Assembly: GCA_963971535.1 (NCBI GenBank)
Contig: OZ020586.1
Location: 78,286,412 to 78,350,411, forward strand
DNA from: Notolepis coatsorum
Lineage: Eukaryota; Chordata; Actinopteri; Aulopiformes; Paralepididae
Direction: 5' to 3'
Length of the DNA: 64,000 bases
In this document: in pieces, positions 43,624-54,706 of the stretch
Numbering within the stretch: position 1 is the first letter of the stretch
Layout: every line of letters begins with the position of its first letter
The notes under the pieces: model-generated
Told to the model about the DNA's origin: nothing
The model's input: the letters and a program-made list of their open reading frames with translations, nothing else
The model's database searches: none
Made by a program: the position numbers and the translations under genes

Positions 43624-46315
43624 TTAACACATCCTGCGCCAAGAACGAGTTACGCCGTGTTTGCCTGCCATGCGTTGAGCGCCAAGAACGGCAAAAGCCG
43701 TTTTTGAAATCAATATTAATTTTTTTTCGCCATGGCATTCATAATTCATCCAGCCAACCTCCGGTGCTGCAGCGGGACTCTGAATGAGATTGCAACGCCT
43801 CAATACCGCCGCCTGGTCGATGGTCGGGCGAGTTACACTCTCAAAACCTGAAGTTGTGATTGTGCGTCGAGGAAATCCCTCCGGCAGTAATATCTTGCTA
43901 CGGGACTACAGACAAACACTGGCGTGCATAATCGATATGATTTCGGCGTTTATTGCGCCATACAAACCGGAAATGGATCTAGGCAATCGGCGTCAAATAA
44001 TTGGGATCTTTTTCTTCCAGTCTCATCGGCGAACGGTAAGAGGACAGTAAGGTTATTTTCAGCCCGATTGTGCGTTTCTTTGTTTGCAAACAGTCTGATC
44101 AATATATCAACCCATACTACATCAAGTTTCAAGTTTCAAGTTTCTTTAATAGTTGTCATACAGAAGTACAGAATACTTTCATACAAAATGCTTCTTACTG
44201 TTACGCTCCAGAGACTGTGCTAGACAAGATAATATCAAATAACATAGTATAGCATGTAATTTAGAAGAAGAAAATGAGGTCACAGTGTTCGGTATAGACA
44301 TATGTACAATGTTCTGAGTTACCATATAATATACAATACTATGCAGTGTACTAATGTACAGTACTATCTAGTGCAAAGCAGAAATGGGATGAGGTACAAT
44401 TTAGGTACAATTTACAGTAAGGTGTACGAGTTGTAGTGCAATCCTTCATCAATAAATATAAAGTGTGGGGAGTGGGTGCTACAGTGTTTGTTTAAAGTGG
44501 GTGTGTGCTATAAAGTGTGTGGAGTGGGTGCTACAGTGTGTTTGTTTAAAGTGAGTGTGTGCGTGTGGATGTGTGTGCTATGTGCGTTTGGTGGTTGTTG
44601 TTGTGTAGTGTTCATTCATTGTTCGTTTAGCAGCCTGATGGCCTGGGGATAGAAGCTTCTTCTGAGTCTTTCTGTGCTCGCCTTGAGACTCCGGTATCGC
44701 TTGCCTGACCGCAGCAGTTCAAAGAGGCAGTTGTTCGGGTGACTGGAGTCTTTAATGATTCTCTTAGCCTTGCCCTTGCAACGCTTGTTGTAAATGTTCT
44801 GGAGGGTGGGGAGCCCCCCTCCAATTGTGCGTTCGGCTGAACGTGTCACTCTTTGTACTTAGTCTGCTTCGGTCTTGTGCAGTGCTATTCCCAAACCAGG
44901 AGGTGATGTTGCCGGTCAAGATGCTCTCTATTGTACATGAGTAGAAGTTCTTAAGGATCTTCTGACTGACTTGGAACTTCCTTAGGCGCCTGAGGAAGTA
45001 GAGGCGTTGTCGTGCCTTCTTCACAACACTGTCAATGTGTGTGGTCCATGTCAAGTCCTCGGATATGTAGGCTCCGAGGTACTTAAAGCTGTTGACTCTC
45101 TCAACCGGTGCCCCGTCGATGCTGAGGGGGCTGTAGTCCTTGACCCCCGACCTCCTGAAGTCCACAATCATCTCCTTTGTTTTGCTGACGTTCAGGGAGA
45201 GGCTGTTTTCCTGGCACCATCCCGCCAGGACCTTGACCTCTTCCAGGTAGGCCCTCTCGTCGTTGGCAGAGATCAGGCCCACCACCACTGTGTCGTCAGC
45301 AAATTTGATGATTGTATTGCTACTCCGCTGAGCCACACAGTCGTGTGTGTACAGGGAGTAGAGGAGGGGACTCAGAACACAGCCCTGGGGGGCCCCTATG
45401 TTGAGGGTGATGGATGAGGAGGTGCAGTTGCCTGCTCTCACCACCTGGGGTCTGCCAGTCAGGAAGTCCAAGACCCACTGGCAGAGGTCATAGTTCAAGC
45501 CCAGGTCCCTGAGCTTGGCTATGAGTATGGAGGGGACTATGGTATTGAATGCCGAGCTGTAGTCGATGAATAGCATTCTCACATAGTTCCCCTGCCTCTT
45601 GTCCAGGTGTGATGCTGCTGTGTGCAGCACATGGGCTATGGCGTCCTCCGTGGACCTGTTGGGGCGGTATGCAAATTGCAGGGGGTCCATGTTGATGGGG
45701 AGGGAGGAGCAGATGTAGCCCTTTACTAGCTTCTCAAAGCACTTCATGGCTATGGAGGTGAGAGCTACAGGGCGGTAGTCGTTGAGGCAAGCAGGCTTGG
45801 ATTTTTTGGGTACAGGGATAATAGTGGACTTCTTCAGGCAGGTGGGGATGACAGCCTGTTCTAAGGACAGGTTAAAGCTGTTAAAGCTGTTACTGACGAT
45901 AAAGGAATTATAGACGACCCCCGCCCCCCCTTTCCTCCACGCATGATGAAGCATAATGTATACCAATCATATACATTTGAATTTTTTAATATAGCGTGTA
46001 TAGGAAAGAAACGGCAATCGATAATCTATCATATGCGTTTGGGCCTATAACTAGCGTTTTTGGAATTACAGCAGAAAAGCTTATAAACTTATATTCAAGA
46101 CGGTATTAACACAACAATGTATGAATGAAAAAATATAACGTTCCCACATCCGGAACGATAGATAATCGATGTTGAATGGGCCATAGTAATGTCAATATAG
46201 CAATACAATTTAGAAATTGTTTTGCCCTGCAAAGAAGGTAAACATCTCCATAGGCTTTCAATGGTGGCAGACTGGGTATAATGATGGGTACAATGGCTGG
46301 CAGTCGATGTGTTAA
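43624..46315. mobile_element. piggyBac-like element B, carrying a LINE
   Basis: TTAACACAT at left and ATGTGTTAA at right, with TTAA borders at 43624-43627 and 46312-46315. The right interior (ttgaatgggccatagtaatg, gcaaagaagg) matches element A at 23009-23704. A minus-strand LINE of about 1.85 kb lies in the middle. No transposase frame is visible. Confidence 0.75.
44105..45966 (-). mobile_element. 5'-truncated LINE with RT domain
   Basis: A (CAAGTTT)n tail at 44121-44143 marks the 3' end. The frame at 44764-45966 has [68 protein letters not shown] and [10 protein letters not shown], then [10 protein letters not shown]. After a frameshift near 44850 the C-terminus reads [15 protein letters not shown] and RSFYPQAIRLLNEQ. 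The endonuclease is missing. Related pieces are at 37680, 55833 and 60576. Confidence 0.9.
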
Positions 46316-46344
46316 TAATAATTATTATAAATATATTTTTTCTG

Positions 46345-46831
46345 GCGGCTAGGTGGTGTAGTGGTCTAAGGCACTCGCCACCAGTGTGGAGACGCTAGGA
46401 TTCGCGTGTTCGAATCCAGCTCTCCACATTGTTTTTCAGTTTGGCTGGTCGTCCGCAGTAATACACATTGGCCGTATTACGGGGAGGGAAAACTGAAGGG
46501 TGGGGATCGAACGTTGTGAACAAGCGACTCCTACAAGTCGGTTGGTGCGCCTGCGCAGTAGAATCAGGAAGTGTCGGGGGCAGCGTGAGCCTCCCACGCG
46601 TTACTCCTCGACACTGAGAGATCGAGCTGCGCAGGTGAAAAGATGCGACTGCTGTTACCTCAAGTACCGGAGGGGACTTGTGCTATGTATGACTTAGTCC
46701 ACATTGCAGCCGGCTTGTGGGAGGCAAGAAACAGCGTTCGTGACAGGGGAGGGTTGAATTGGATGATACGAAATTGGGATGGGAGAAAAAATATAGAAAA
46801 TGGGAGAAAAAGTGGATCAAAAAAAAAAAAT
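46345..46831 (+). mobile_element. tRNA-headed SINE, family 1, complete copy
   Basis: The head has a perfect A box (tggtgtagtgg) and B box (gttcgaatcc), so it could bind TFIIIC. The body is shared with the other three copies. It ends in a poly-A after aagtggatc and is flanked by a perfect 14-bp duplication, atatattttttctg, at 46331-46344 and 46832-46845. Confidence 0.93.
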
Positions 46832-46935
46832 ATATATTTTTTCTGTTGTACCAAACTCGTGCCGAATCGTGACCCCAAAACCGAGGTACGTACCGAACCA
46901 TGGCTTCTGTGTACCGTTACACCCCTAGTATGCAC

Positions 46936-47563
46936 CTTTCATCCACACGGAACTGCGTTCTGGGAGCCTGAATACGCAATTTTCTGAGACCGGCTCCCAG
47001 AGTGGGAAAATCTGAAGACACCCCCTTGCGTCGCCGTCTTTTCCTGAACCGATGACGCGATAGCCCACCTCTACCTTAACCCGCATGTGCAAACTCAGCC
47101 AACATCACAACAACAATGGCATCGTACAGTGTAGTTGCGTTCGTGTTACAGAAGCTATTGAGCTTGATCAGGCTTTTACAGCTAAATGTACTGCCCCTGT
47201 ACTACCACCGTTGACAACAGATTGACATCTCCCTTAATCCGCATGCAAACCCAGCCAACAAAATAGAAACATGGGGGGTGGGGGTTGACGAGACAGCCTT
47301 GGCTCCCCCCTCCAGCATGCATACGAGTTAGCTGCCATCACCAACGTGAGGCGCTGGGCCATACACGTAGGTGGGGGGGAGGGGGGTGGGGGGGCCGCAT
47401 GCCACTCTTATCTCCAAGAGGGCCTTCGACTCCAGCAGCTCTTAGTTCGACCTTGAAAACACTAAGTATCCTGAGCACTTCACAGATAATGACAAGACCA
47501 TAAACAATATGGAAGATCGGTCAATGATATGAAATAATGCATATTTTTTTAATGTAGGACCGA
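46936..47563. other. Right part of the host repeat; no gene seen
   Basis: The sequence continues the repeat interrupted at 43126. From 47155, ctattgagcttgatcagg resembles window positions 1-18. A G-rich stretch lies at 47370-47395. Confidence 0.45.
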
Positions 47564-48350
47564 AATTGGCTGATGGTATCAGTGACCCGCCATTAGAGCA
47601 GGGGAGAGCAGTAGGAGATGGTATTGAAATTAACCCAAGTTCAATGTTTTTGAGAGCGGTAGAAGAGAAAGAAGTTATAGATATTATAAATATTTTAAAA
47701 AGCAAAACATCCACAGATGGGAATGAGGTCGATATGGCTTTAATTAAGGAAGTTGTTGATGGAGTGGTAAATCCTCTGACATACATCTGTAATTTGTCCT
47801 TTAAAACAGGTACATTCCCAAGCAAAATGAAAACGGCTAAGGTTATCCCTCTGTATAAAACGGGAGATAAACATCTTTTTACAAATTATAGAGCCGTATC
47901 TATTATGTCAATTCTCAAAAATCTTGGAGAAGCTCTTCATTGTGAGACTGGATAGCTTCATTGAGATACACAACTTGTTAACTGACATTCGAAGAAATAG
48001 ATCAACAACTATGGCACTAATGGATTTGACGGAATGAAATAACTAACTGTATTGACAACAAGGAATATACAGTAGGAGTATTTATAGATTTGAAAAAGCT
48101 TTTGGTACCATTGACCATAACATAATACTGTATACAATGGAAAGATATGGGATGAGAGGCGTAGCATTGAGCTGGTTAAAAAGTAAAATTTCAAATAGAC
48201 AACAGTTTGTTAATCATATCATCATGCCTAGACATTTCCCACAGTCCCACAGGGGTCAGTGTTGTACATAAATTACATTTGTAAGGTATCAACTATCTTT
48301 AAATGTATTATTTTTGCAGACGACACCAACATCTTCTTTGAGGAAATCAG

Positions 48351-48746
48351 AGAATCGATTTTTCAGATCGCCTATATAGCGTGCATACGTACACATTATA
48401 CTATCGATAATCTAGCGTTTAAAAACTATTCATAAATAGGCCGAAAAATTACAACGTTTTTGTGTATTCTAGAATATTCCAGTACAGGGCGTTTATTATG
48501 GAATCTTTTTATTTTCCTTGAAAACGAGGGCTTTTCAAAATGCTATAAAACGGAGATTAACCGATAAAAAAACAATCCGCTTCGACAATGTTGACTGGAA
48601 AATGAGTCATTGATAAGCGACGGGCAGATTAGACACATAGCCATCATTTAAAACATAGATTAGGCGTTATTAACGCTAACATTGAAGTGGATGATGGGCA
48701 TTCAAGCACTAAATCGTGCGCCCCCTGCTGGCACTGAAAGTGTTAA
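48351..48746. mobile_element. piggyBac-like element, left end missing
   Basis: The right end reads ggcactgaaagtgttaa with TTAA at 48743-48746, beside LINE sequence. The interior (tatagcgtgcatacgtac, cgataatcta) resembles that of element B. The left end and about 300 bases of the host LINE are lost. Confidence 0.6.
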
Positions 48747-49137
48747 AGTCAAATGCCTTAAAGCTAATGGACTTGTTCAAATTTAAACTGGCACAGATAA
48801 TGTATCGAGCAAAGACTCAAGAACTTATTTATAGAGAGGGATAAGGGATATAATTTGAGAGGTAACTGCAACTTTGATAAACGTTATGCTCGCACCAATC
48901 TCAGGAGCAGGTGCATATCATCCTATGGTGTAACTGTGTGGAATGGGCTAGATTAGCTAGAAGATAAAATGAAGGAAAGCTGAAATATTTTAGAAAAAAT
49001 AATTTAGCATATTACAAAAAAGAGGAACGGGAGGTGACTATTGTCAATCTTTTGGATTCTAAGCTGTTGTTTTCATTTTCTTTTGTACTACATTGTGGAT
49101 ACTGATATTAGTTATTTATTTTATGTTGTTTTCAATG

Positions 49138-50066
49138 TTAACACATTGAGTGCCACGCCCCTTCCGGGAAGTGCATCTGGCCTTGCCGTCCATTAACCCT
49201 CACCTTGTTTGTAGAGCTAAACCTATATTTTATATTATAGCTATGGGTCTAATAACACCGTAGATTGTCAGTGAGTTGCTTCCAGTCAACGTGCAAAAAA
49301 ACGATAATTTTTTCATCCGTACATTTCCGTTTTATACCATTTTTAATATGAATAGTTTGGGTGCTTCTGAGTAATTCCAGGAAAAAGACGCGAAAATAGC
49401 GTTTTAGTGGAATCCACTTATCACATTGTAATTTTTTGCCTGATTATCGAATCTTCCTGAAATCAATGCTAGATTATCATTATTATGTCTCCTCGTGCAT
49501 ACATGAAATGGGCCCTGGAGCCCCCCTCCTGCACCCAACGGTAAACAACCACACACAGCACACACAGACAGCTTCAATCGCGGTAGAAAAAAAATCAGAT
49601 CAACGCAAGATTGGATATATAGAGTCCTTACCTGGTCTCTGATGTAATGCAAAAAAAATCCAATTATCTGATCGCCATTCCAGTTATCCACAGCGATCCT
49701 GTCTCCGACGTTATTGGGCATTGCACATGAACGGGCGGGCGCGGGGTCAGTTGTCCAAGCCATCCCTACAAGCGTGTGTTTTGCCGGAGTGTTTAGGACC
49801 CGCCCCCATGCCGCAGCTCGGTAGAGAAAAGAAACTACAACGTTTCTAATGGAGTGCAATAGCGGCCAAAGGCGTTAGAGGGCGGTATAAGACCGTCTGC
49901 CAGCTCAGACACATTCAGTACAGCATGCACAAGGTGCCCAGCTGAATTATGAATGGCAATAGTGAATAAAATAAATACCGTGAGAAAAACGTAGATCTAC
50001 GTTTCCGGCACTCAACCGTCGGGCGACAGAAACGTAGTTCTACGTTAACGGCACCCAAAGGGTTAA
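49138..50066. mobile_element. piggyBac-like element C (plus orientation)
   Basis: The ends are TTAACACATTGAGTGCC and GGCACCCAAAGGGTTAA, with TTAA borders at 49138-49141 and 50063-50066, inserted in LINE 3' sequence. A perfect 18-bp palindrome, aaacgtagatctacgttt, is near its right end. The inverted relative is at 50755-51864. Confidence 0.88.
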
Positions 50067-50304
50067 GAATGAAGAATTATTGGTAATGTGGATATTCTCC
50101 ATTATATCATTTAATTAATGTTCCCACTTGAAAGTGGCGGATAGGGGTAGGGCATGATGATAGGCATGATAGGCTTCTTCCTACTCCTTTTATAACAGTG
50201 ATATGTATATGTTTTTTAAATCATGTTCGAAATAAAGATTCATTCATTCATACACAGTACACACACACATGGAACAGAGGACTGAGCAATCATGTATTAT
50301 CAAT

Positions 50305-51893
50305 AGTGCTGTCATCGATTCAAATATTTATATATAAAATATCGCATGATTGTCCATAGTTAACTCGCGATTAATCACAAATTAATCGCATTTTTTTTCT
50401 TTTTCTTTTATCTACCTTAAACGTATCTTTTTCAAGTTTTAATACTCTTATCAACATGAGAGTCAACAAATGCTTGCTTTATGCAGCCATTTAACACAAA
50501 AGGATGACCCTCATGCATTGCAAATTTGCATCAAACAATCAAGCAATGAAACACACACACACACACACACATACACACACACACACTTTGAGTCAGAAAC
50601 AAACATAGTATCAATGAGAGTATCAATAATACACTTGATTGAAGTCTTAGTAAAAAAAAGAATAATAATAATGTTTTTAAATAATATATATATATTTTTT
50701 AAACATTAATCGTGCGTTAAAAAAAATAGTGGCGTTAACAGAGTTGTTAACGCGCTAACACATTGTTTGCCAAAAATGTAGATCTACGGTTCTGTCGCCC
50801 GATCGTTGAGTGACGGAAACGTAGATCTACGTTTCTGTCACGGTATTTCTTTTATTAGCTATTGCCATTCATAATTCAGCGGGGCACCTTGTGCATACTG
50901 TTGTGAGTGTGTCTGAGCTGGCAGATGGTCTTATACCGCCCTCTAACACCTTCCGTCATTATTGCATCCTGTTAGAAACGGGTTAGTTTATTTTCCCTAC
51001 TGAGCTGCATAATCAGGCGAAAAATTACAACGTGTTTATTGAATTACACAAAACCGCTGTTTTCGTGTCTTTTCCCTGGAATTGCTCAGAAGCCGCCGGA
51101 CTATGTTCATATTCAAAACGGTATAAAACGGAAATGTACGGATGAAAAAAGAATCTGTTTTTTGCACGTTGACCAGAAGTAGCTCACTGAGACTCGAGGG
51201 CGTTATTATACCCATAGCTATACTATAAAATATAGGTTTAACGGAACGTAAACCAAATGTGTCTAAATTTTTATAGGATTCTATCACATTTTCATAACAA
51301 TAGCACCCTGCGCCGTTTTCATTGAGGTTTCTTACAAATTAACGATGCTCTATGTTGTCCTTTATATGCCGATTATCATTAGAATCTTAAATTGTACCAT
51401 ATGTCCCCCTTTAGACAACATATGTAACGCTACCAGCGCACTTTTGTTATGATAATTAGTTTACCATTCGCGGTCGCTATACCGAGGTTGCAGTAATAGT
51501 TTACCGCTGTTCAGATCACGTCGAAGAATATAGACACATTCCAGTGACCTGCGACCTGTTGTAGTTTTCAACATTTTCACCTTTTAATTTTAAACCAATG
51601 CTGCCATCTACTGACAACAGAAAGTGTTGTCTAATCGTCACCTTGAGAGCCACTTCCGTATACTAGCGTTGCCCCAAACCCATTCTAGAGATTCCCACTT
51701 TTTACTGGGAGTGGGGCGTGGCCGTATTTGGTCCCAGACAATAGAGTGGCTGCAATTGGTCACCGTGACGTTAGCTCTACAAACTACAACTATGTTTACA
51801 TGGGTTTAATGGGCGGCACGGAAGGGGTCACTTCCCGGAAGGGGCGTGGCACTCAATGTGTTAATGATGCGTTAACTTTGACAGCCTTAATTA
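50305..51893. repeat. Dispersed ttaatcg / gacagcctta element, copy 2, with piggyBac insertion
   Basis: The left part (50305-50754) parallels 37123-37937, including catgattgtccatagttaac and tcaacaaatgcttgctttat. The right part (51865-51893) reads tgatgcgttaactttgacag. Between them is element D. Confidence 0.8.
50755..51864. mobile_element. piggyBac-like element D (inverted relative of C)
   Basis: The right end GGCACTCAATGTGTTAA and adjacent cacttcccggaaggggcg are the reverse complement of the left end of C. The left end is CTAACACATTGTTTGCC, the TTAA having changed to CTAA. It contains the same palindrome region (aaacgtagatctacgttt near 50819). The interior is the reversed interior of C (for example aaacggaaatgtacggatg). 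Confidence 0.87.
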
Positions 51894-52204
51894 TCAATGA
51901 TGCGTCTGTTTCGAACCTGGCCCCCCAAAAATATTAAACACATGGTGGTACTGCCGTCATAGTGGCGCTGTGCCTCTATACCATTGTTTAGGGATAGCCC
52001 TGGAGATGTCCGCTGTCATACTTTTATTATGCACCTTGATCAAACTCTGTGGATGCATTATTAAAGAAATTGATTAATCTACATAAAAATGTGATCTATA
52101 GCAATTAAGCTTTGATTGTACACCGATAATTAGGCTTCTACTATTTCAAAACCCAAATTAAAAGGTAATTTAGACCCAACCCTACACAGATGCATATATC
52201 TTAC
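51894..52204. other. No gene seen
   Basis: AT-rich sequence. The phrase tactgccgtcatagtggcgc echoes 15053-15070 (gttgtcatagtggcgctg), hinting at a shared repeat, but I cannot define it. Confidence 0.35.
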
Positions 52205-52815
52205 AATTTAGATTAGATTCAAATGTATTGTCATTATACAGCACAACCAGAGTGCAAAGGTAATAAAAAAACTGAGATTTACCTTACCTTACTACCTCTC
52301 TATCTTTTTTATGCTCGCTTATGCCTGTATTTTTTACTGCTGTGAAGCACTTTGAACTGCAATTTCTGTATGAAAAGTGCTATACAAATAAAGTTTATTA
52401 TTATTATAACAGTAAAGTGCAATAGTAATATACAATGTACAGGTGATTTAAACTTGATATAAAATATATAAATTAGTACTACTGAGTAATAATGCTAATA
52501 AGATGTATGTACAGTTATAGTATTATGTACAGTGATACAGGTATAAAGACTATGGTAGTAACTGTCATACTTGCAAAAGATACACAAATATGCATTTATA
52601 CACACAAATATACATATATTAATTAAAAGGTCACTTTAAAGTTTAAAGTGACCTTTTCTTGTGTATTCTTGTGTGTAAAGTGACCTGTGGTGCGTTTGTG
52701 TGTGTGCGAGTGCAGAATGTTGTGTTGTGTGTGTATGTGTGTGTTCATGTGTGCTTGTGTGTGGAGAGATCAGTGTTCATTGTTCTGATGGCCTGAGGGA
52801 AGAAGCTGAGCCTTA
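52205..52815 (-). mobile_element. LINE 3' UTR remnants
   Basis: The 52440-52815 stretch ends in gatggcctgagggaagaagc, the usual reverse complement of a LINE C-terminus just before its stop. An oppositely oriented tail (gtgctatacaaataaagttt) is embedded at 52290-52407. Confidence 0.6.
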
Positions 52816-53223
52816 ATATTGGGTTAAAAAATAGCAGTGTTAAAATAATTGTGGGTTAATGCGTTAATAAAGCTTTAACTTTGACAGCCTTAGTTATTAC
52901 ACATTCTTACACATACATGTATGTTGAACATCTGAGGTAACAAAGGAAAAAAGCCAAAAGCACTTACTCCTCAGACATTCTTTGACAATTTTACAGCCCA
53001 AAATACAAAAAAGAAGAAATATTTGAAGAACTGTCGGATGCAAACTGGCTGTGTGACATAACCGAGCATCTCGCTCAATTGAATAAGAAGCTGTAGGGAC
53101 GCAAACAAGTCCCACCCAAAACTTGGACCAATATAGTTGTGAACTGAGACAACCCTTATTTTGTTATTTTTGAGTACAGTTACAGTTGTGTGTTCATGCA
53201 GACACATAATAGCAATTTCATTA
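52816..53223. other. Right end of the gacagcctta repeat, then unrecognised sequence
   Basis: Bases 52822-52895 (taaaaaatagcagtgttaaa, gcgttaataaagctttaac, tttgacagcctta) match the right ends at 37965 and 51893. No gene is seen beyond. Confidence 0.55.
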
Positions 53224-53345
53224 CGAATTGAAAATGGGGGACCCTGATGTAAACAAGTCGAAAGTCTTTCTCTGGTCTGCATCCCCTTAACAATTGTGTG
53301 TATTGAGCTGTACTGTACTGTACCCATTCTGCAATCTGTTAATTA
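53224..53345 (+). mobile_element. Solo 3' end of the 38.6 kb LINE family
   Basis: The sequence aattgaaaatgggggaccct, then gaaagtctttctctggtctg, matches 42505-42620 closely and ends in an attaaagttaattaaa tail. Confidence 0.9.
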
Positions 53346-54379
53346 AAGTTAATTAAACTATCTTCCATTAGTTGGATGTATGGCCTCTGCAAGGTTGTGT
53401 GCAGCCATTTGTTTTTGTAACATCTGCTACATCTGTCCCACGTGTTCTTTGCAGCTCACAGTTGTTAGTTCTGCCCCCCCTCTTGACTGTGACAAAAAGG
53501 TTTTGAACAAACTTAATGTCATAGCTTGTATTTGATGATATTCTTCTTTGTTATTTACTTGAATGGTTTGATCATTGATTGGTGGAGTAATATGGGGTTC
53601 TGATAAACTAAAATTATTTGTTAAAATAACATAAGCTAACATATATTTTTACATTTATGCAAATGAATATGCAATATGTATAACTTGAATAAGTAATAAA
53701 TACAGAAACACCATGTTTAACAATATGTAAATGTGTAGCTACATTTATTTTACATTACATTAACATTTATACGGTCTTTGGCCCTTTGAGGGCAACCATA
53801 ATGCTGATGTGGCCCTCTGTGAAAATGAGTTTGACACCCCTGCGCTAGAGGGTTCAGTGGGGCTTGTTGATGGGTCTCAGGCCAGCGGATGGGAAATATG
53901 AATCCGATCACAGATTTTTGAAATATTGATATCAAAGACGAGTTACGGCGTCCTCGGCACCTTGAGAATGGCGGGGAAGGACGCCTAAAAGCGTCTTCCG
54001 GCAGTTAGTGTTAACCACTGATTGGTGATGAAAAAATGCTAAATATTGTTGTTGTAGATATTGTATGATCAGAATCTCTATCGATGAAGCTTCTTGGAAT
54101 ATTAGGAATATAGTGATTACTTAGTTAGTAGTAGTAGTTTTATTCAGTCATCACACACAATATAATATGCACAATCATTCCAGACTGTCAACGTTTGTTG
54201 CTTTTGGCAGTGATTAAAAAGGTACAGAGATAATGCTTATATATGCCCATTCTATATTAAAATCAAGCCTCCAAAACAAAAACATAAAATGAATAACGCA
54301 ATTAAAATGATTCACATTTGTAACCCTCAAAAATAGATATACTAGGGCCTACAAACTTTAAAAAAAATTTATAAAACAA
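53346..54379. other. piggyBac-like right end at 53930-54014; otherwise no gene seen
   Basis: The sequence cttccggcagttagtgttaa ends with TTAA at 54011-54014 and is the reverse complement of the left end of element A type (TTAACACTxxxTGCCGG, then acgctt). A matching left end is not obvious. The rest is AT-rich. Confidence 0.55.
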
Positions 54380-54570
54380 AGGTGAATTATTCATTCTTAA
54401 ATGTATATCGGCATTGTTCCACAAGTTAATATCAACAATAGAAAAACGTCTCCTTTTAATCCCTTTCTTAGCTTTTTGAACAGTAAACTTCTCTCAAATC
54501 CTATTTGCTCTCCTGTACTGAAAACAACCTTATAGTTTAATATGTCCTTAGATTTATAAGGGATTGTTAC
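54380..54570 (-). mobile_element. LINE C-terminal remnant
   Basis: On the minus strand the codons for GEQIGFERSLL and a KKLRKG-type stretch followed by a WNNA-like ending suggest the last part of a LINE ORF. It shares ctctcaaatc/atttgctctcctgta with 2270-2300. Confidence 0.45.
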
Positions 54571-54706
54571 TGATTGACATTTTTTCCTTAAAAGGGTTTC
54601 TGGATTACTGTATTGACATTTTTAATTTCAAGGCAAATGTTTTTTAATTATACTTACTAAGCACTTTCCCATCTATTATTCAAATGCTTTCAAGTGTTAC
54701 TGTCAG

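Larger units (their letters stand above)
43134..46927. mobile_element. hAT-type element holding nested insertions
   Basis: The ends are TAGGGGTGTAACGGTAC and GTACCGTTACACCCCTA, with an 8-bp duplication gtatgcac at 43126-43133 and 46928-46935. Subterminal sequence (gtacgtaccgaaccatgg) matches the intact 335-bp copy at 58677. Within it lie the piggyBac-like element 43624-46315 and the SINE 46345-46831. It is itself inserted in another repeat (ggccatgtccagacgaaacc at 43075, continuing at 46936), whose right part resembles the first bases of the window. Confidence 0.9.
47564..50250 (+). mobile_element. LINE of the 33.6 kb family, split twice by piggyBac-like elements
   Basis: Piece 1 (47564-48350) encodes LIKEVVDGVVNPLTYICNLS, FPSKMKTAKVIPLYKTGD, and decayed RT sequence down to the caggggtcagtgtt and gcagacgacacc (ADDT) codons. 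Piece 2 (48747-49137) has the C-terminal region (aaactggcacagataatgta, gagaggtaactgcaac). Piece 3 (50067-50250) is the 3' UTR ending ttcgaaataaagattcattc. Aligning it to 33597-34803 shows the two gaps are filled by TTAA-bordered insertions. Confidence 0.82.

Noticed and set aside
43784..44050. 88-codon plus-strand frame in the 43.8 kb region
   Set aside because: It lies inside the piggyBac-like element and resembles its non-coding interior elsewhere; no transposase motif is present.
46345..46445. Possible tRNA gene with good A and B boxes
   Set aside because: It is the head of a SINE with target duplication and poly-A tail, and the cloverleaf arms are not maintained.
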